DNA from: Sclerodactyla briareus
Taxonomy: Eukaryota > Echinodermata > Holothuroidea > Dendrochirotida > Sclerodactylidae
Length of the DNA: 64,000 nt
Assembly (NCBI GenBank): GCA_026419785.1
Contig: JAODTK010004477.1
Coordinates: 310,001 to 374,000 of the forward strand
Direction of reading: 5' to 3'
Shown: positions 11,201 to 23,300 of the stretch, one piece after another
How the letters are laid out: every line of letters starts with the position of its first letter
How positions within the stretch are numbered: the first letter of the stretch is position 1
Made by a program: the position numbers and the translations under genes
The notes under the pieces: generated by a model
Seen by the model: the letters and a program-made list of their open reading frames with translations, nothing else
Databases searched by the model: none
Told to the model about the DNA's origin: nothing

Positions 11201-13274
11201 TTGACAAAGTGGGGATATAACAAGTTGGCGGTCTACGCCAGGCGGTGTCTAGGTCATAGAGAGGAGAGGGGGGGTATGAATTCCATCAAATTGTCACCGT
11301 TGTAGCATAACGTAGGGAAGCCATATCCGGGTTGGGTAACAGGGGTTCGTCTCGAAAGCACGATAGCTATCGATATTTTTTATAGCATTTTCATTGTCAC
11401 ATGGCATGAAGTAAAAACACCGGTTAGGATCTAAATTATGATGTTTAATCAATGATACTACCCGGTATGGTGCACGGAACAACGCTCGTTATGGTACCAA
11501 GTCCATTGATAGTATACCCCTCGCCTACCCCAATACGTATCCGGGTGTACACGGTGATATTCATCGATTGAACAAAAAGAATGGTAGTTGTTGAATTATA
11601 ACGTTGGTCGTTGTTACAGGTAGGCACGGTGAGTCGAATAATCTATACGAGTGAGATTGCTTGTCCATGGCCGCGAGAAAGGCTCAGTAAACAATTCTGT
11701 TTCCAGTTCGTTGCTAGAATATAGACATATTAATAACCAGAGAGAGAATGAGGATCGGCTTTTATTTGGCAGCCAATTGAAACGCGCGGTGGATGCTGGG
11801 AATGCACCCAAAAAGATCGAAGCCTATGTAGCACTTACCATTGACTGTGACGTAGGCAAGATGGTCAAGTTATCATCGTTATTTCGGGCAACTCTTAGTA
11901 AATAGAAACTCAAATCGCTTGAAAAAATATGGGAAATACTAAAGAATACGATAGTAGGCTTGTGGACGGCAAAATTCAGAGTGGAATTATTTAAAATGAC
12001 AAAAAAACAGTTGCGCGAATGGACACTACAAACCAGTACGGCAATGAGTCTGTAAGTAGGCCTCACTAGCACGAGGCGTATGTGCAACTGCCTGACTGTG
12101 CTACGTGTACGGCGAACTCAGGTGGTAAACAGGTAATCGGCACCGGTGAATGGGAAAACTTTACATATTCGAAACCGTAAGATGCATAGCTGCTAAGCCA
12201 AACTGCCAGGAAGTTAACAAATGTACGGGAAAATGCGGGGTTGAGTTCCCGCGGTGAGGTAGTGACAAAGTTAGTTTTTTTTTTTTTTTTTTTTTTGTTT
12301 TTTTTTTTTTTTTTTTTATTTTTTTTTTTTTTTTTTTGGCCTATTGTGTTGACAATGACAACGGGCTGATTTACAAAAGAAGTACAGTAAGGTATCGTCT
12401 AATTAGAATAATTTAAGGATAAGTAGATCGAACCTCCGAATGATGTTGTGTTCAGTATGTACATTACAGCAGAGAAATGGGTTCGAAGAATGCTGGCCTC
12501 CACACAAGGCAGCCTCCTAATGCGCCGCATGCGCCAGGCACGTTGATCAGCCATTTCACATGTAATGTACAGTGAGAGACTGTAGCAAAAAGGGTTTGGT
12601 GACCTCTATGAACACATGTTTGACCATGTGCTGCTGACTTTTCCATATTTCGTGTGATCAAACACTGTTGTAATCATGTTACGAAAAATCGAATGCATCA
12701 CCTGGGCTATTCATCAACAGGACAATCCCTCCGGATCAAAGGTGAGGATAAACTCAAGCAAATTTTTGATGTTCAAACCACCAGTGAATCACAAAGTCAT
12801 AGCCTGTTGGCCCATTTGTCGAACATTCAACATTCAGCACATGAACGATTCTCGCTTGAATGTAGCTACAATCGGAATCCTGGCATATATTATTATATAT
12901 ATATATTATAAGATATTTATATATATATATATATATATATAATAGATATATATATATCTAATTATATATATATTAAATATATATATATATTAATATATAT
13001 ATATATATATATTCTATATATTCCTATATAATATATATTTAATATATAATTCTATATATTCTATATAATATATATAGTTAGTTTAGTTTAGTTGGTGTAG
13101 GGAATAAGGGTCAGGAAGGAAATAATCTTCATAAACGACCCCGAAGCCACAACACGCCAGGAAAGAAAAATGAACCAAGACACTAAATAATAATACGCCC
13201 TTGGATTTCCGAAAAAAAAATCATAGACTGTTCTTGAACGCATTCACAATCTTAGAGCAAACAACATTTTTCAG
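11201..13274. other. Stretch without a supported gene; poly-T and TA tracts
   Basis: A T-rich run fills 12275-12337 and an imperfect TA microsatellite fills about 12888-13074. Plus-strand open frames at 11651-11905 and 12654-12911 have protein-like composition but no recognisable domain. The second contains a possible donor AAAG|GTGAGG near 12741. They might be exons of the same unknown plus-strand gene as the frame at 13275, but this is not established. Confidence 0.4.
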
Positions 13275-13691
13275 GAAGACCAATTCCACTCATTGAATCA
13301 CTCTTGCGAGAAGAACTATTACGAATGTCCTTCTGCAGCGCTTGCCACGCAGCTTGAGACAGTTGCCTCTATTTGCAGTAACATGGAAAATTCAAAAGAA
13401 GTAGTGGAAGGAAAGGCCATCGAGTCAGGACAATTTGAAGACCTGAATCAAGACACCAGAATTCGCCTCAGTCAATGGGAGTTAGATCGAGACGCCTTAA
13501 TCTTTCGTCGTAAGATAACGTTTCAGACAGTGAATCATTCTAGTTGCCCTACGATGAAAGTTCTCAATTACCGGCTTGTCTTGACAAAGTTGGATTCCAC
13601 ACTTGGACAGGATACTCTAGGTGCGGTCTCACCAGTTGCTAAACAGCCTGACAACAATATCATTATCAAGGAAACTGAAGTGACGGTCTAA
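13275..13691 (+). CDS. Candidate 3'-terminal coding exon, unknown protein
   Basis: An open frame of 139 codons starts directly after an acceptor-like sequence (tttttcag at 13267-13274) and ends in a stop at 13689-13691. The product is polar, with no signal peptide or membrane segment. It begins EDQFHSLNHSCEKNYY and ends IIIKETEVTV. I do not recognise a family. Upstream frames at 11651-11905 and 12654-12890 could belong to the same transcript, but splice phases cannot be matched with confidence across the TA repeat. The decayed CR1 LINE starts immediately downstream on the opposite strand. It could also be a chance frame, although 139 codons without a stop is long for this AT-rich sequence. 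Confidence 0.3.
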   Translation, partial: EDQFHSLNHSCEKNYYECPSAALATQLETVASICSNMENSKEVVEGKAIESGQFEDLNQDTRIRLSQWELDRDALIFRRKITFQTVNHSSCPTMKVLNYRLVLTKLDSTLGQDTLGAVSPVAKQPDNNIIIKETEVTV

Positions 13692-13715
13692 TCAAGCCAA
13701 GAATCCAATTACCTC

Positions 13716-14330
13716 TTATCTAGCAGCTTCGGCACACTGCTTGAAGGGGGGGTGGGCGGTTTTCAAAGAAGAATCAAAAAACAAACCCCAAGATCTTTTT
13801 CTGAAAATCACCTCCTGAATATTTCGGCCTTTCACTGAAGGAAGCGGTGCGATGTGAAAACCAAAAGCATTAAAACTGTGCACTTGTCGACATTGAAAAA
13901 ATTTGCCAGTCGGAGCCATTTGGAAATTTATCCAGATCCCTTTGAACACTAGCAGATACATTCGACCGACCTCCGATACAACTAGATCGTCTGCGAACTT
14001 CTTACCCCTTGAATCAAAAGAACCCTTCAAGATCGGCAAAGACGCCAGAAACAGGAGCGGCCCAAGAACGAATCGGGGAATCACCACTAGTGACCTTTTT
14101 TTTCCAAGAAGACGACCGCCCATAATGACAACTCGTTGTTCCCTAGTATGAAGCCACTCACGAACCACGTGAGGACATTCCCCTCAATACCAAAGCTCTC
14201 CAACTTGAGAAAGAGGGACGCTCATGAGGGACCTTGTCAAACGCTTTCTGAAAGTCCAGGGAAAATTATATCAACAGCATGCCGTTGTCAACAGAAATGT
14301 AACATATCCTCCATACATTCCAAGAGATTA
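13716..14330 (-). pseudogene. CR1 reverse transcriptase fragment
   Basis: The frame at 13716-14168 and the DNA just upstream encode RT core blocks of the CR1 type. LDFQKAFDKVPHER sits at about 14268-14227 and is followed by a WLHTREQRVVI-like segment. Next come FVLGPLLFLA, where the PQGSVLGP loop has lost its PQG, and then KFADDLVVS with the catalytic Asp pair intact. The reading frame changes between the first block and the rest, and homology stops soon after FADD. It is an inactive remnant of the LINE described at 13716-18090. Confidence 0.8.
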
Positions 14331-14454
14331 GTCAAACACGACGATTCTTCCTAAACCCATGCTGAGAATCTCTATTCCGGACTATGCTCATTGAAAAATC
14401 AAACATATGATCCCGAATGATTGATTCATGACCTTGCAGACAACACTAGTAAGA

Positions 14455-16900
14455 CTGACTGCCGTTAATTACAAGGAAGAGACAGTTACCGTTCGTGAAA
14501 ATAGGAGAAACATTTGGTCTCCTCCAATCATCCGGAACAATACCTTCTTGTAGAGTCTATTGAAAATAATAGCTAGTGGAAAGGACAAAACTCGTCGCAA
14601 AGGATTTGTGAGAAGATAAATCCGTCAGGACAGGAGCTTATCACTTTGGCTTCTGCAGTTTCTCTTTACTAAACAGACGCACACACCATATATTACCAAT
14701 ACTATGGCGAGAAACCCGACAAATTTAGCCGTCACCAAAATTATTCCAAGTCTCTGATAAAAAACAGACGAGAAGTAAGTCTTAAGAACCTTAGCCATCT
14801 CATGGCTATCGCTGTGTATACCCGAGTTGAATCTATCAAAGGACCAATGCTGTCCTGACTTTCTGCTCCCTCACATAAGAGAAAAATGTACGAGGATTCT
14901 CCTTGATGTAGAGGCAATCTGCATCTCGAAATAAGTTTAGCACCAGAAACTAAACGCGGACAAGTTTTGCGGAACTTTGAACTGCTCTAGATCAGACACG
15001 GACCCAGAAGCACGATAAACTCGCCATAAATGTCGCTTTACGTTTGATGGCCAGAACACTCCTTTTAATCCAAGAAAGGCCTCGTGTTCTTACTGCGACG
15101 TTCCTCCACGGAACGTAAACTTTCTTAACCTCGTTAACCTTTTCAATGAAACCATCCCAAGAGTCAAGAGCATTCGTACTTTTAACAAATTATGCCAATC
15201 GACTTTTCTGAAAAACCTGGAAATGCCATACACATCGGCCTTGCGCGAAAACAAGGAACACGCTCTACACTCTGTGGGACATTGACAGAAACAAGACACA
15301 TTGAGAGCTAAAATGTCGTGATCACTTGCACCGAGATTACCCAAGCGTCTCACATTAGCTCTACAGACTCTGGATTCACTGCTCAAAACTAAATCCAAAA
15401 GATTATGCTTTTGGTAGGAAAATGTACATGCTGAGGAAGGAAAAACAATCCTGCGTGACATTGAAAAAGGCAAGATCCAGACGGCACTAGTACCATTAGA
15501 CCAAGAAATCTCTGGATAATTGAAATCAACCTTAATAATTGTACTCTTCTCATAAACTTCGAAAAGCATGTCGGGAAAGAAAGAAGTTGTTGTCTTCAGA
15601 GTATTGGAGAACGGTACCACAACGCCAACTAATAAAAGAACATGGGAATACAGATGAGTTGATCCATTCACCTTGCACGACAACACTATAGACTTACTGG
15701 CCTTAATTACAATGAAGAGAAACCGTTTTCCTTTCTTGAAAATCGAAAACATTGCTCTCCTCCCATCATCCGCAACAATACCCTTCTGTAAGTCTTATTT
15801 AAAATAATAGCATAGTGGACGACCACTCGTCGGCAAAGGATTTTAGTAAGAAAGGATAACCCCGTCAGGACCCGGATCTTTATCACTTTGAGCTTCTGCA
15901 TTTTCTCCTTTAACTAAACCAGACGACACACCATATTACCAATACTCTGCGATAACCCGACAACTTAGGTGTCACCAAAGTATCCAGTTCCTCATGAAGT
16001 ACAAAAAACAGACGAGAAGTAATTATAGACCTTAGCCATCTCCTGGCTACGCTGATTGTATTACCCGAGTTGAATCTATCAAAGGACCAATGCTGTCCTT
16101 GACTTTCTGTTCCCCCCCCTACATAAGGAAAAATGCACGAGGATTCTTCCTTGATGTTAGAGGCCATCTGCCTCTCGAAATCAAGTTTAGCACCCAAAAC
16201 TAAACGCTGGACAACCTTTTGCTGAACTTTGAAATGCTCTCGATCACACACACGACCCAAAGAACGATAAGTCGCCATAATGTCGCTATACTACGTACGT
16301 TTTGAGGGCCAGAACACTTCCACTTTTCATCATCGATCCAGAAGGGCCCTTGTTCTTACTGCGACGTTTCCTCCAAGGAACGTAAACTTTCAAAACCTTG
16401 TAAAAACCTTTCCTTTTCAAAGAAACCATTCCCAGAGTCAGAAGCATTCGTACTTTTTAAAACAATTTATGCCAGCTACTTTGCTAAAAACCTGGAAATG
16501 CCATCCACATCGGCCTGCCGCGAAACAAGGAACAATCTCTACACTCGTTGGATATTGACAGAACAAGACACATTGAAAGCTAATATCGGATCACTTGCAC
16601 CGAGCTTACCCCAGCTCTCGCATTATCTACAGACCTGGATACTGCTCAAATTAACAAATCCCAAAATATTATGCTTTCTGGTAGGGAATGTACATGCTGA
16701 GAAACAATCCTGCGTGACCTTGAAAAAGCCAGATCCACAACTGCCAATATTACCATTAGACCAAGAATTATCTGGATAATTGAAATCAACCCATATAATT
16801 GTACCTCTCAGAAACTTCGAAAGCATGTCGGAAAGAAAAGCAGTTGTTTGTCTTCAGAGCTATTTGGATAACGGTACACAACGCCAACTAATAAAGAACT
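14455..16900 (-). repeat. Tandem duplication inside the CR1 LINE, offset about 1.23 kb
   Basis: The segment 14455-15660 is repeated at about 15690-16900. Long shared words include cccgagttgaatctatcaaaggaccaatgctgtcc (14821 and 16062 regions), cgaggattctnccttgatgt, tctggataattgaaatcaaccntataattgtac and ggtaccacaacgccaactaataaa. Both copies carry the endonuclease VDFNYP block and differ by many small indels. This may be a real tandem duplication or two insertions of the same element joined head to tail. Confidence 0.75.
15090..15752 (-). pseudogene. CR1 endonuclease, C-terminal half, first copy
   Basis: A 220-codon frame shows the APE-like endonuclease signature of CR1 elements: VDFNYPEISW near residue 75, NLLDLVLSSESRV near residue 117 and LGASDHDILAL near residue 138. 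The leading Gly of GDFN is Val here, and the N-terminal catalytic part is missing from the frame. After the endonuclease the product continues into the linker toward RT (FRKVDWHNLLK). The enzyme would nick target DNA during target-primed reverse transcription. This copy is not functional as it stands. Confidence 0.75.
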
Positions 16901-17706
16901 GGAGATACCCGATGATTAGACGGATTTCACAGAAACCAACCGAGTTTGACAAAACTTACAATCACATAATCGCCTTCTCAAAACTATTCAATGTCAGACC
17001 TCACATACAACAAAACTTCCCCACCAATGCCCCGGAAGAGTATCTATCGCTATCTTGCCTAAGACCAACAAACCAGAGGTGAACTTCGGCTGTGGAAATA
17101 ATCCCTAGGTTCAAACCCGATTCTGTAATACCAATTACGTCAGGCTTTGCGTTCCTGACTAAAATCTCAACTCATCAACTTGTTCCTGATACTTTGAACA
17201 TTATCACAGAACAAAGAAAACGCTAGGCAACATTCTATCGCTACTCTGTTGACCTCGCAGACCTCCCACTTCCGATCTTACTATTTCAACAAACCTGCAG
17301 TAAGCCTAACCGGACACCTGAAACCCTCCACGCAGGAATTGACCAACTTTCCTAACAGTGGGAAGCCCCCGCACCATTAAGGTGAAGACCATCCTTAGCG
17401 AAAGATCCCTCCTTCCCCCGAACACAACGAAACACATCCACAAACTGAACGCCCACCCCAGCACACTCTAAATTTAAACACCTATGAGACCGCCTAATCT
17501 CCCTACCACAACGCGACCGTCAAACCTAGGGTAAGAATGCCACAAATCGCGACTTTTCGACCTAGTGGACTTCACCCTGCACACCAGTTCACGGAATCGG
17601 GATCTAGATGTCCTGACTGTCACCCCCTGAGAGTAATTAGTGCCTATCTCGACAACCAACCAACCTCATCATCCCCCACGATCCTTTACCCTCGCCACAA
17701 TGTCCT

Positions 17707-18081
17707 CTACCCCAGCTCCCGGAAACAAACGCGCGTACGCTTCAGCTTGTCCACGCGACTAAATTCCCAGTCCACATAACCGGCCAATCGATCCCCCCAG
17801 TACAAACACTTCCCTTTAACCTTATCGCCTCCCCAAGTCCACCTTCCCTCCCATCCACCACCCGACTGGAACCACCAGCTCTGACTGTCGCCCTCCTCTG
17901 TCTCTGCCCCGCCCCAACCCACCAACTGAACCCCCCTGCACCCCTGCAACCGCCTCCTCAACTGCCAGCACACTAAAACTATTCCTATTGTCAAGCCAGG
18001 ATCACCACTTTCCGTTGTATCGGCAGCAACCCCCCTCCTAACCTCTTCCCTCTGACACTCACTGCCCCAGCCTCGCTTCAA
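17707..18081 (-). pseudogene. Possible CR1 ORF1 N-terminal remnant
   Basis: A 124-codon frame with a basic, Gly- and Trp-rich product lies upstream, in element orientation, of the esterase block at 17350-17420. Position suggests it belongs to ORF1 of the CR1 element. No zinc knuckle or PHD finger can be made out, so the assignment rests on context only. Confidence 0.3.
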
Positions 18082-18090
18082 GCCCGGCTA

Positions 18091-20350
18091 GTCTATGACA
18101 CTTCGTACATTATATATACCATCTCCGCTTAGTGTTCCCTCAAGGCTCACCCCCCTTAAAACTCAGCCCCGACTATCAGATCTCGGTGCCACATATCACA
18201 AACCCTGACAGGCTAGCAGCCTATCCTCCTCCCATAACAGCAAATACATAGAAAGACAAAAAGTACAGAAAAATGAAAATAAGTAGGGGGCCTACCATTG
18301 AAAATACTGATGCATAAAAAACTAAAAAAAAAAACTAAGGAAAACACTCACAAACACTAGTTAACTCACACGATTTTTCTGCCCAACGGTCGCACTTACG
18401 AATAAGAATACAATAAAAGTCAAATGATCAGAAAACTAATTACGATAGGCCTACACTATAACACACGAAATCAGATAGAAAATTCACCACACTCAGTAGC
18501 AGCGCACTAACTCACTGATGGAGAAGAAAAAATAATACTGTTGACAAAAGAATGCCAGAGGCTACCTTCACAACGGCCCAACGCGAGCAGAACAAAAGCA
18601 AGAGACAAAACTGGACCATAGGCTTACGCGAATACAATGCACACTCACACTCACACTCCCACCACAGCGGACATACCTCACCAAGGTAAATTGCATTCGC
18701 TATGACAGCTAATTACCCACAGGTATGGAAGGCAGAAAAGCTAGGAGGCCTTTGCTAGGAGGGGAACGATTGGCCTAGAGCAACAATAGCCCCCCAAAAA
18801 GGAACACTCACGCTGAGAGACTTAAACAGCTCAAACACAAATATACGAACACAGAACACAACCCCACTCCCGAGAGCAATAGGAATATGACGAAATGGAA
18901 GAGCAAAATAATTAATGAAACGGAGAGAATAGTTCGACGACGTCTTGACGTAATAATAAAATAATCAATTATTAAATAAGTCCAGCCTAACATTATTAGA
19001 ATGTCGTTCATTGTCACGATCTCTCATTCACCTCCCATTAGTACGCATAAACATATATCATCATATCATATATATAATTCACCTTTAATGTTCTAAGTCT
19101 TTGAGGTCCCTTATAATGACTGTGCCTACTCCCTACTTTTAGGGAACTAATAATAGCTTCTCTATCATAATTAAGGAATGAAAAGCTATTGTGTGGGACT
19201 TCCATCCGGGAATAAACAGTCGAGACTGTTCACTTCACAGCTAAAACAAGCGGAATCATTTAGCTGAGTTTATATGACTGTTTCATCGAACACGATAAAG
19301 TCTGAATAAGTGCTTCATTCCTATTCTTACAACCTCAAAATTAGGAACAAGAAACCTCTCTATATATAACCATTTCCCTCTGAACATTCTCGAAACACCC
19401 ATAGGAGTTTCATCATCTTCTCGAAACAGGACAAGTAAGTGCTTGATTGTTGAGTTACTCTGAACAGCTGTCTATTATTTATTGCAGAATGGTTGGAGCT
19501 ATAACAGTCGAACCTCCATCAGACTAGCGTCAATTAGAAATAACGGGATAGCTGGTGAGTGGTTAGAATGATTAAAATAGGACTCATCCCACCCACCTCT
19601 CAGTACTGCTTGCACTGAGCACAGAAGACACTCATGTTATAGATTCTAATTATGCGATAATTCTGTCCTCAAATCAGCACACCGAGGGTTCCATGGCCAT
19701 CCTACTAAGGAAGTCACTATTCACGCCAGGCTACACCTAAAGCCTGGTATCTACTGCACTCCTCTTGGTTTTTACTGACCAATCACAATTGGCTCAATTC
19801 TTCTTGAATTTGATACCTCTGTATAGTTTGCAACGGACTTCCTGGCCCAACCAGAAGAGAACATTTACTTCAGGACACAACCTGTCTGCGAAGTATGGGA
19901 TCTCTAACTCACTTGTTGCAACAGTTATTTACCTCGCTTTTCAATTTAGCACCTCTTGTTGCATGACCTCAAAACAACAATTGGATTTGAATTGTGACCC
20001 CTCCATATCAATGTGAACCTCAATCCGCTGCTTGCGTGCTTTAGATATCGTGCTCACACAAGGGGCGTCCCACATCACACGCCCAGACACACATACCCTT
20101 CGCGTGCCTGCAAAGCAAATTTCTTTTGCCAGGGATTTAAAAGAGTCCCGCGCAAACGACTGTTCAGTGAAATAGCGTCAGCAATTTCTCAAAAGTTGTG
20201 AATAACTTCAAATTGATTTAGGTTAGTCAAGGCTACCACTGCATTGTGCGTAGTTAGTCAAACAAGTCAACTTTTTGCCATGCGTCGATAACCAATCACA
20301 TCACATTTCCCCAATGTGAAGCAATGAACGCTCATTTTTTATTCTTCTGA
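18091..20350. other. Stretch without a supported gene
   Basis: C- and A-rich DNA with a possible 5' extension of the CR1 element up to about 18660, then AT-rich spacer. Words around 19770-19830 (ttactgaccaatcaca, ggctcaattcttcttgaatttga) partly recur at 47338-47385 inside an intron of the death-fold gene, hinting at a dispersed repeat. No coding region is supported. Confidence 0.45.
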
Positions 20351-23300
20351 GGAGACATTGAAAGAAACCATAAAGCCAAAAGGCTTAGTGATTCCTTCTC
20401 CTTCCTGACACCTATAGCCCACCAAGGGAGCTTGTACAGCTGTTATGACCTCTGTAGGACCTCTGACCTGAACCCCCAAACCTTAGGGTTCAGGAACTCA
20501 TCATGGGGACACACATACCCAATATGAGCTTCATCCCTCCAGTGGGGTCGAGTTATCATGTCACCACCACAACCCAAAATTGGCCAATTTTTCCACCCCT
20601 TTTTCACACAATTTTCCTCATTTTTTGTTGACCTTCAATCAATCCCCCCCGCCTAGCCAAAACAACAGGGTTTCCGTCTCCCACAGAAGTTACACATCCA
20701 ACTTTGAACCCGCATCACCAAGCACACCACCATTCTGGAGCTTATCGTGATCACAGGTTTTTCAGACGTCCAACTCTGGTACCTCAGATGACCTCTGACT
20801 GACCTCAAAACAATACGGTTCTGTACTCATCATGGGAATACACAATACCAAGTAATGACCTTCGTCTATCCAGGTGGGGTCGAGTTATCATGTCACAACC
20901 CAAAATTGCCAAATTTTCTACTTTTCAATTTTTTTTTTATTTTGACCCAAAATTTCACCCCCCGACCTATATACCAAAAACAATGAGGGGCCGTACTCCC
21001 CATAAAATCTACACAACAAATTTGAACCCGATCAGCCAAACCCTTCTGGACCTTCATCGTGTTCACAAGGTTTTCAGAACTTTTGACCTCTGGGACCTCA
21101 GAGACCTCTGACCTGACCTCAAAATCAATAGGGTTCATTAACTCCATGGAACATACACATACCAAGTATGAACTTCGCTATCCAGGGTGGGGTCGAGTTT
21201 CGTGTTCACAAGCAAATTGGCCAATTATTGACTTTCGCAATTTTTTTATTTTTGAACCAAATTCACCCCGCCCTATACCAAAAACAATAGGTTCCTGTAC
21301 TCCCCATAAGAAAGCTACACAACCAATTTGAAGAACGCCGATCAACAACGACCTTCTGGACTTTTCGTGTTCCCAAGGTTTCAGACAGACCGTTGACCTC
21401 TGTGACCTCAGATGACCTCTGACCTGACCCAAACGATCGGGTTCTATGTACTTATCATGGGACACACATACCACGTAGAAGGCTTCATCCATCCAGGGGG
21501 GTCCGAGTACTCGTGTTCACTTATCCGAAATTGCCAAATTATTGACTTTTCACAAATTTTTTTCCATTTTTGACGGAAAATTCCACCCCCGGACCTACAA
21601 ACCAACAACAATAGGGTTTCTCTGTACTAATCATAGAAAGATCCAACAAATTTGAACCCGATCTGACCAACCACATCTGAACTTATCGTGTTCCACGTTT
21701 TTCAGATCCTTTGACCTCTGGTGACCACTCAGATGCCTCTGACCTGACCCCAAAACAATAAGGGTTCTGTACTCATCATGGGAACAACTACCAAGTATGA
21801 GCTTCATTCATCCAGTGGGGTCGAGTTATCGTGTTCCCAACCAAATTGGCCAAATTATTGACTTTTCCCAAATTTTTCTATTTTTGACCAAAATCCCACC
21901 CGACCTACACCAAAACATGGTTCCCCCTGTGCTCACCCCATAAGAAAGCTCCACAGCCCCAAATTTAACCCGATCAGACCAACTCGTCTGGACTTATCCT
22001 GTTCACAAAGTTTTCAGACCTTTGACGACCTCTGGTGACCTCAGTATGACCTCTGACCTGACCCAAACAATAGGGTTCAATGTACTCATCATGGGGAACA
22101 CACACCCACACTATAAGTATGAGCTTCATTTATCCAGTTGGGGTCGAGTTAATCGTGTTCACAGCCAAAAAATTGCCAATATTGACTTTTCTTTCACAAT
22201 TTTTTTCTATTTTGAACCAAAAATTACCCCCCGACCTATCCCAAAAACAATAGTTCCTGTAATCTCCATAAGAAAGCGACACAACAAATTTATTAACCCG
22301 CATCAGACCAACCCTTCTGTACTTATCCTGTTCACAAAGTTTTCAGACTTGACCTCTGTGACCTCAATGACTCTGACCTGCCCCCAAACAATAGGGTTCA
22401 TGTACTTCATCATGGGGGAACACACATACTATAATGAGCTTCATTCATCCACTTTGGGGCGAGTTTATCGTGTTCACAAGCCGATTGGCCATAATTATTC
22501 ACTTTTCACCATTACTATTTTTGACCAAAATTCACCCCGACCTACCTACAAACACTGGATATCCTATAATCCCCATGGAGAAAGCTAACACACCAAATTT
22601 GAACCTGATCAACCAAGCAACCATTTCTGGACTTAAATCGGTGTTCACAAGGTTTCAGACTTTTGACCTCTAGTGACCAATGATGACCTCTGACCTGAAC
22701 CAACAACCATAGGGGTTCAGTTCTCAGTATGGGGAACACACAGACCACGTATGAAGCTTCATCCATCCAGGCTTGTGGGGTCGAGTTTCGTGTTCAATTC
22801 ACAACCCAAAATTTGTCCAATTATTGCTTTTCACAAATTTTCAAATTTTGTTCAATTTGACCACAAATGATCTTTGACCTGATTTTAAAACAATAGGGTT
22901 CCTGTCCTCCCCCTACGAAAGCTACACACCACATTTGAACTGATCAAACCAACCATTTGACTATCGTGTTCACAAGGTTTTCAGACTTTGACTCGTTACC
23001 CAGATGGCCTCTGACCTGACCCCAAAACATATGGTTTCATGCTGTACTCATCTATGGGAACACACATACCACCAAGTATGAGATTAATTCATCCAGGTGG
23101 GTTCGGAGTCATCGTGTTCACACCAACTTTTGCACAAATTAATTGACTTTCACAAATTTTCTATTTTTGCCCCCAAAATTCACCACCCGACCTATACAAA
23201 AACAATAGGGTTCCTGTATCGAACCCATCAGAAAGCCTACACACCAAATTTTAAACCCGATCAAGACCAACCATTCTGGACCTATCCTGTTCACAAGTTT

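Larger units (their letters stand above)
13716..18090 (-). mobile_element. Decayed CR1-type non-LTR retrotransposon (LINE), internally duplicated
   Basis: Read on the minus strand, the parts come in CR1 order. At 17350-17420 is the end of an SGNH-esterase-like ORF1 domain (FAKDGLHLNGAG, the catalytic D..H block). At about 17215-17165 is the start of the endonuclease ORF (NVQSIRNK). At 16800-15090 are endonuclease blocks (VDFNYP, NLLDLVLS, LGASDHDI). At 14275-13716 is reverse transcriptase (LDFQKAFDKVPHER, VLGPLLF, and the catalytic FADD). Frames are broken many times, so it cannot make an active protein. The esterase plus APE-endonuclease plus RT combination is typical of CR1. The 3' end is missing after the RT core. 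Confidence 0.85.

Noticed and set aside
22022..22588. 188-codon plus frame in the satellite, and many similar ones
   Set aside because: They are translations of the repeat in shifting frames; indels let stops disappear by chance.
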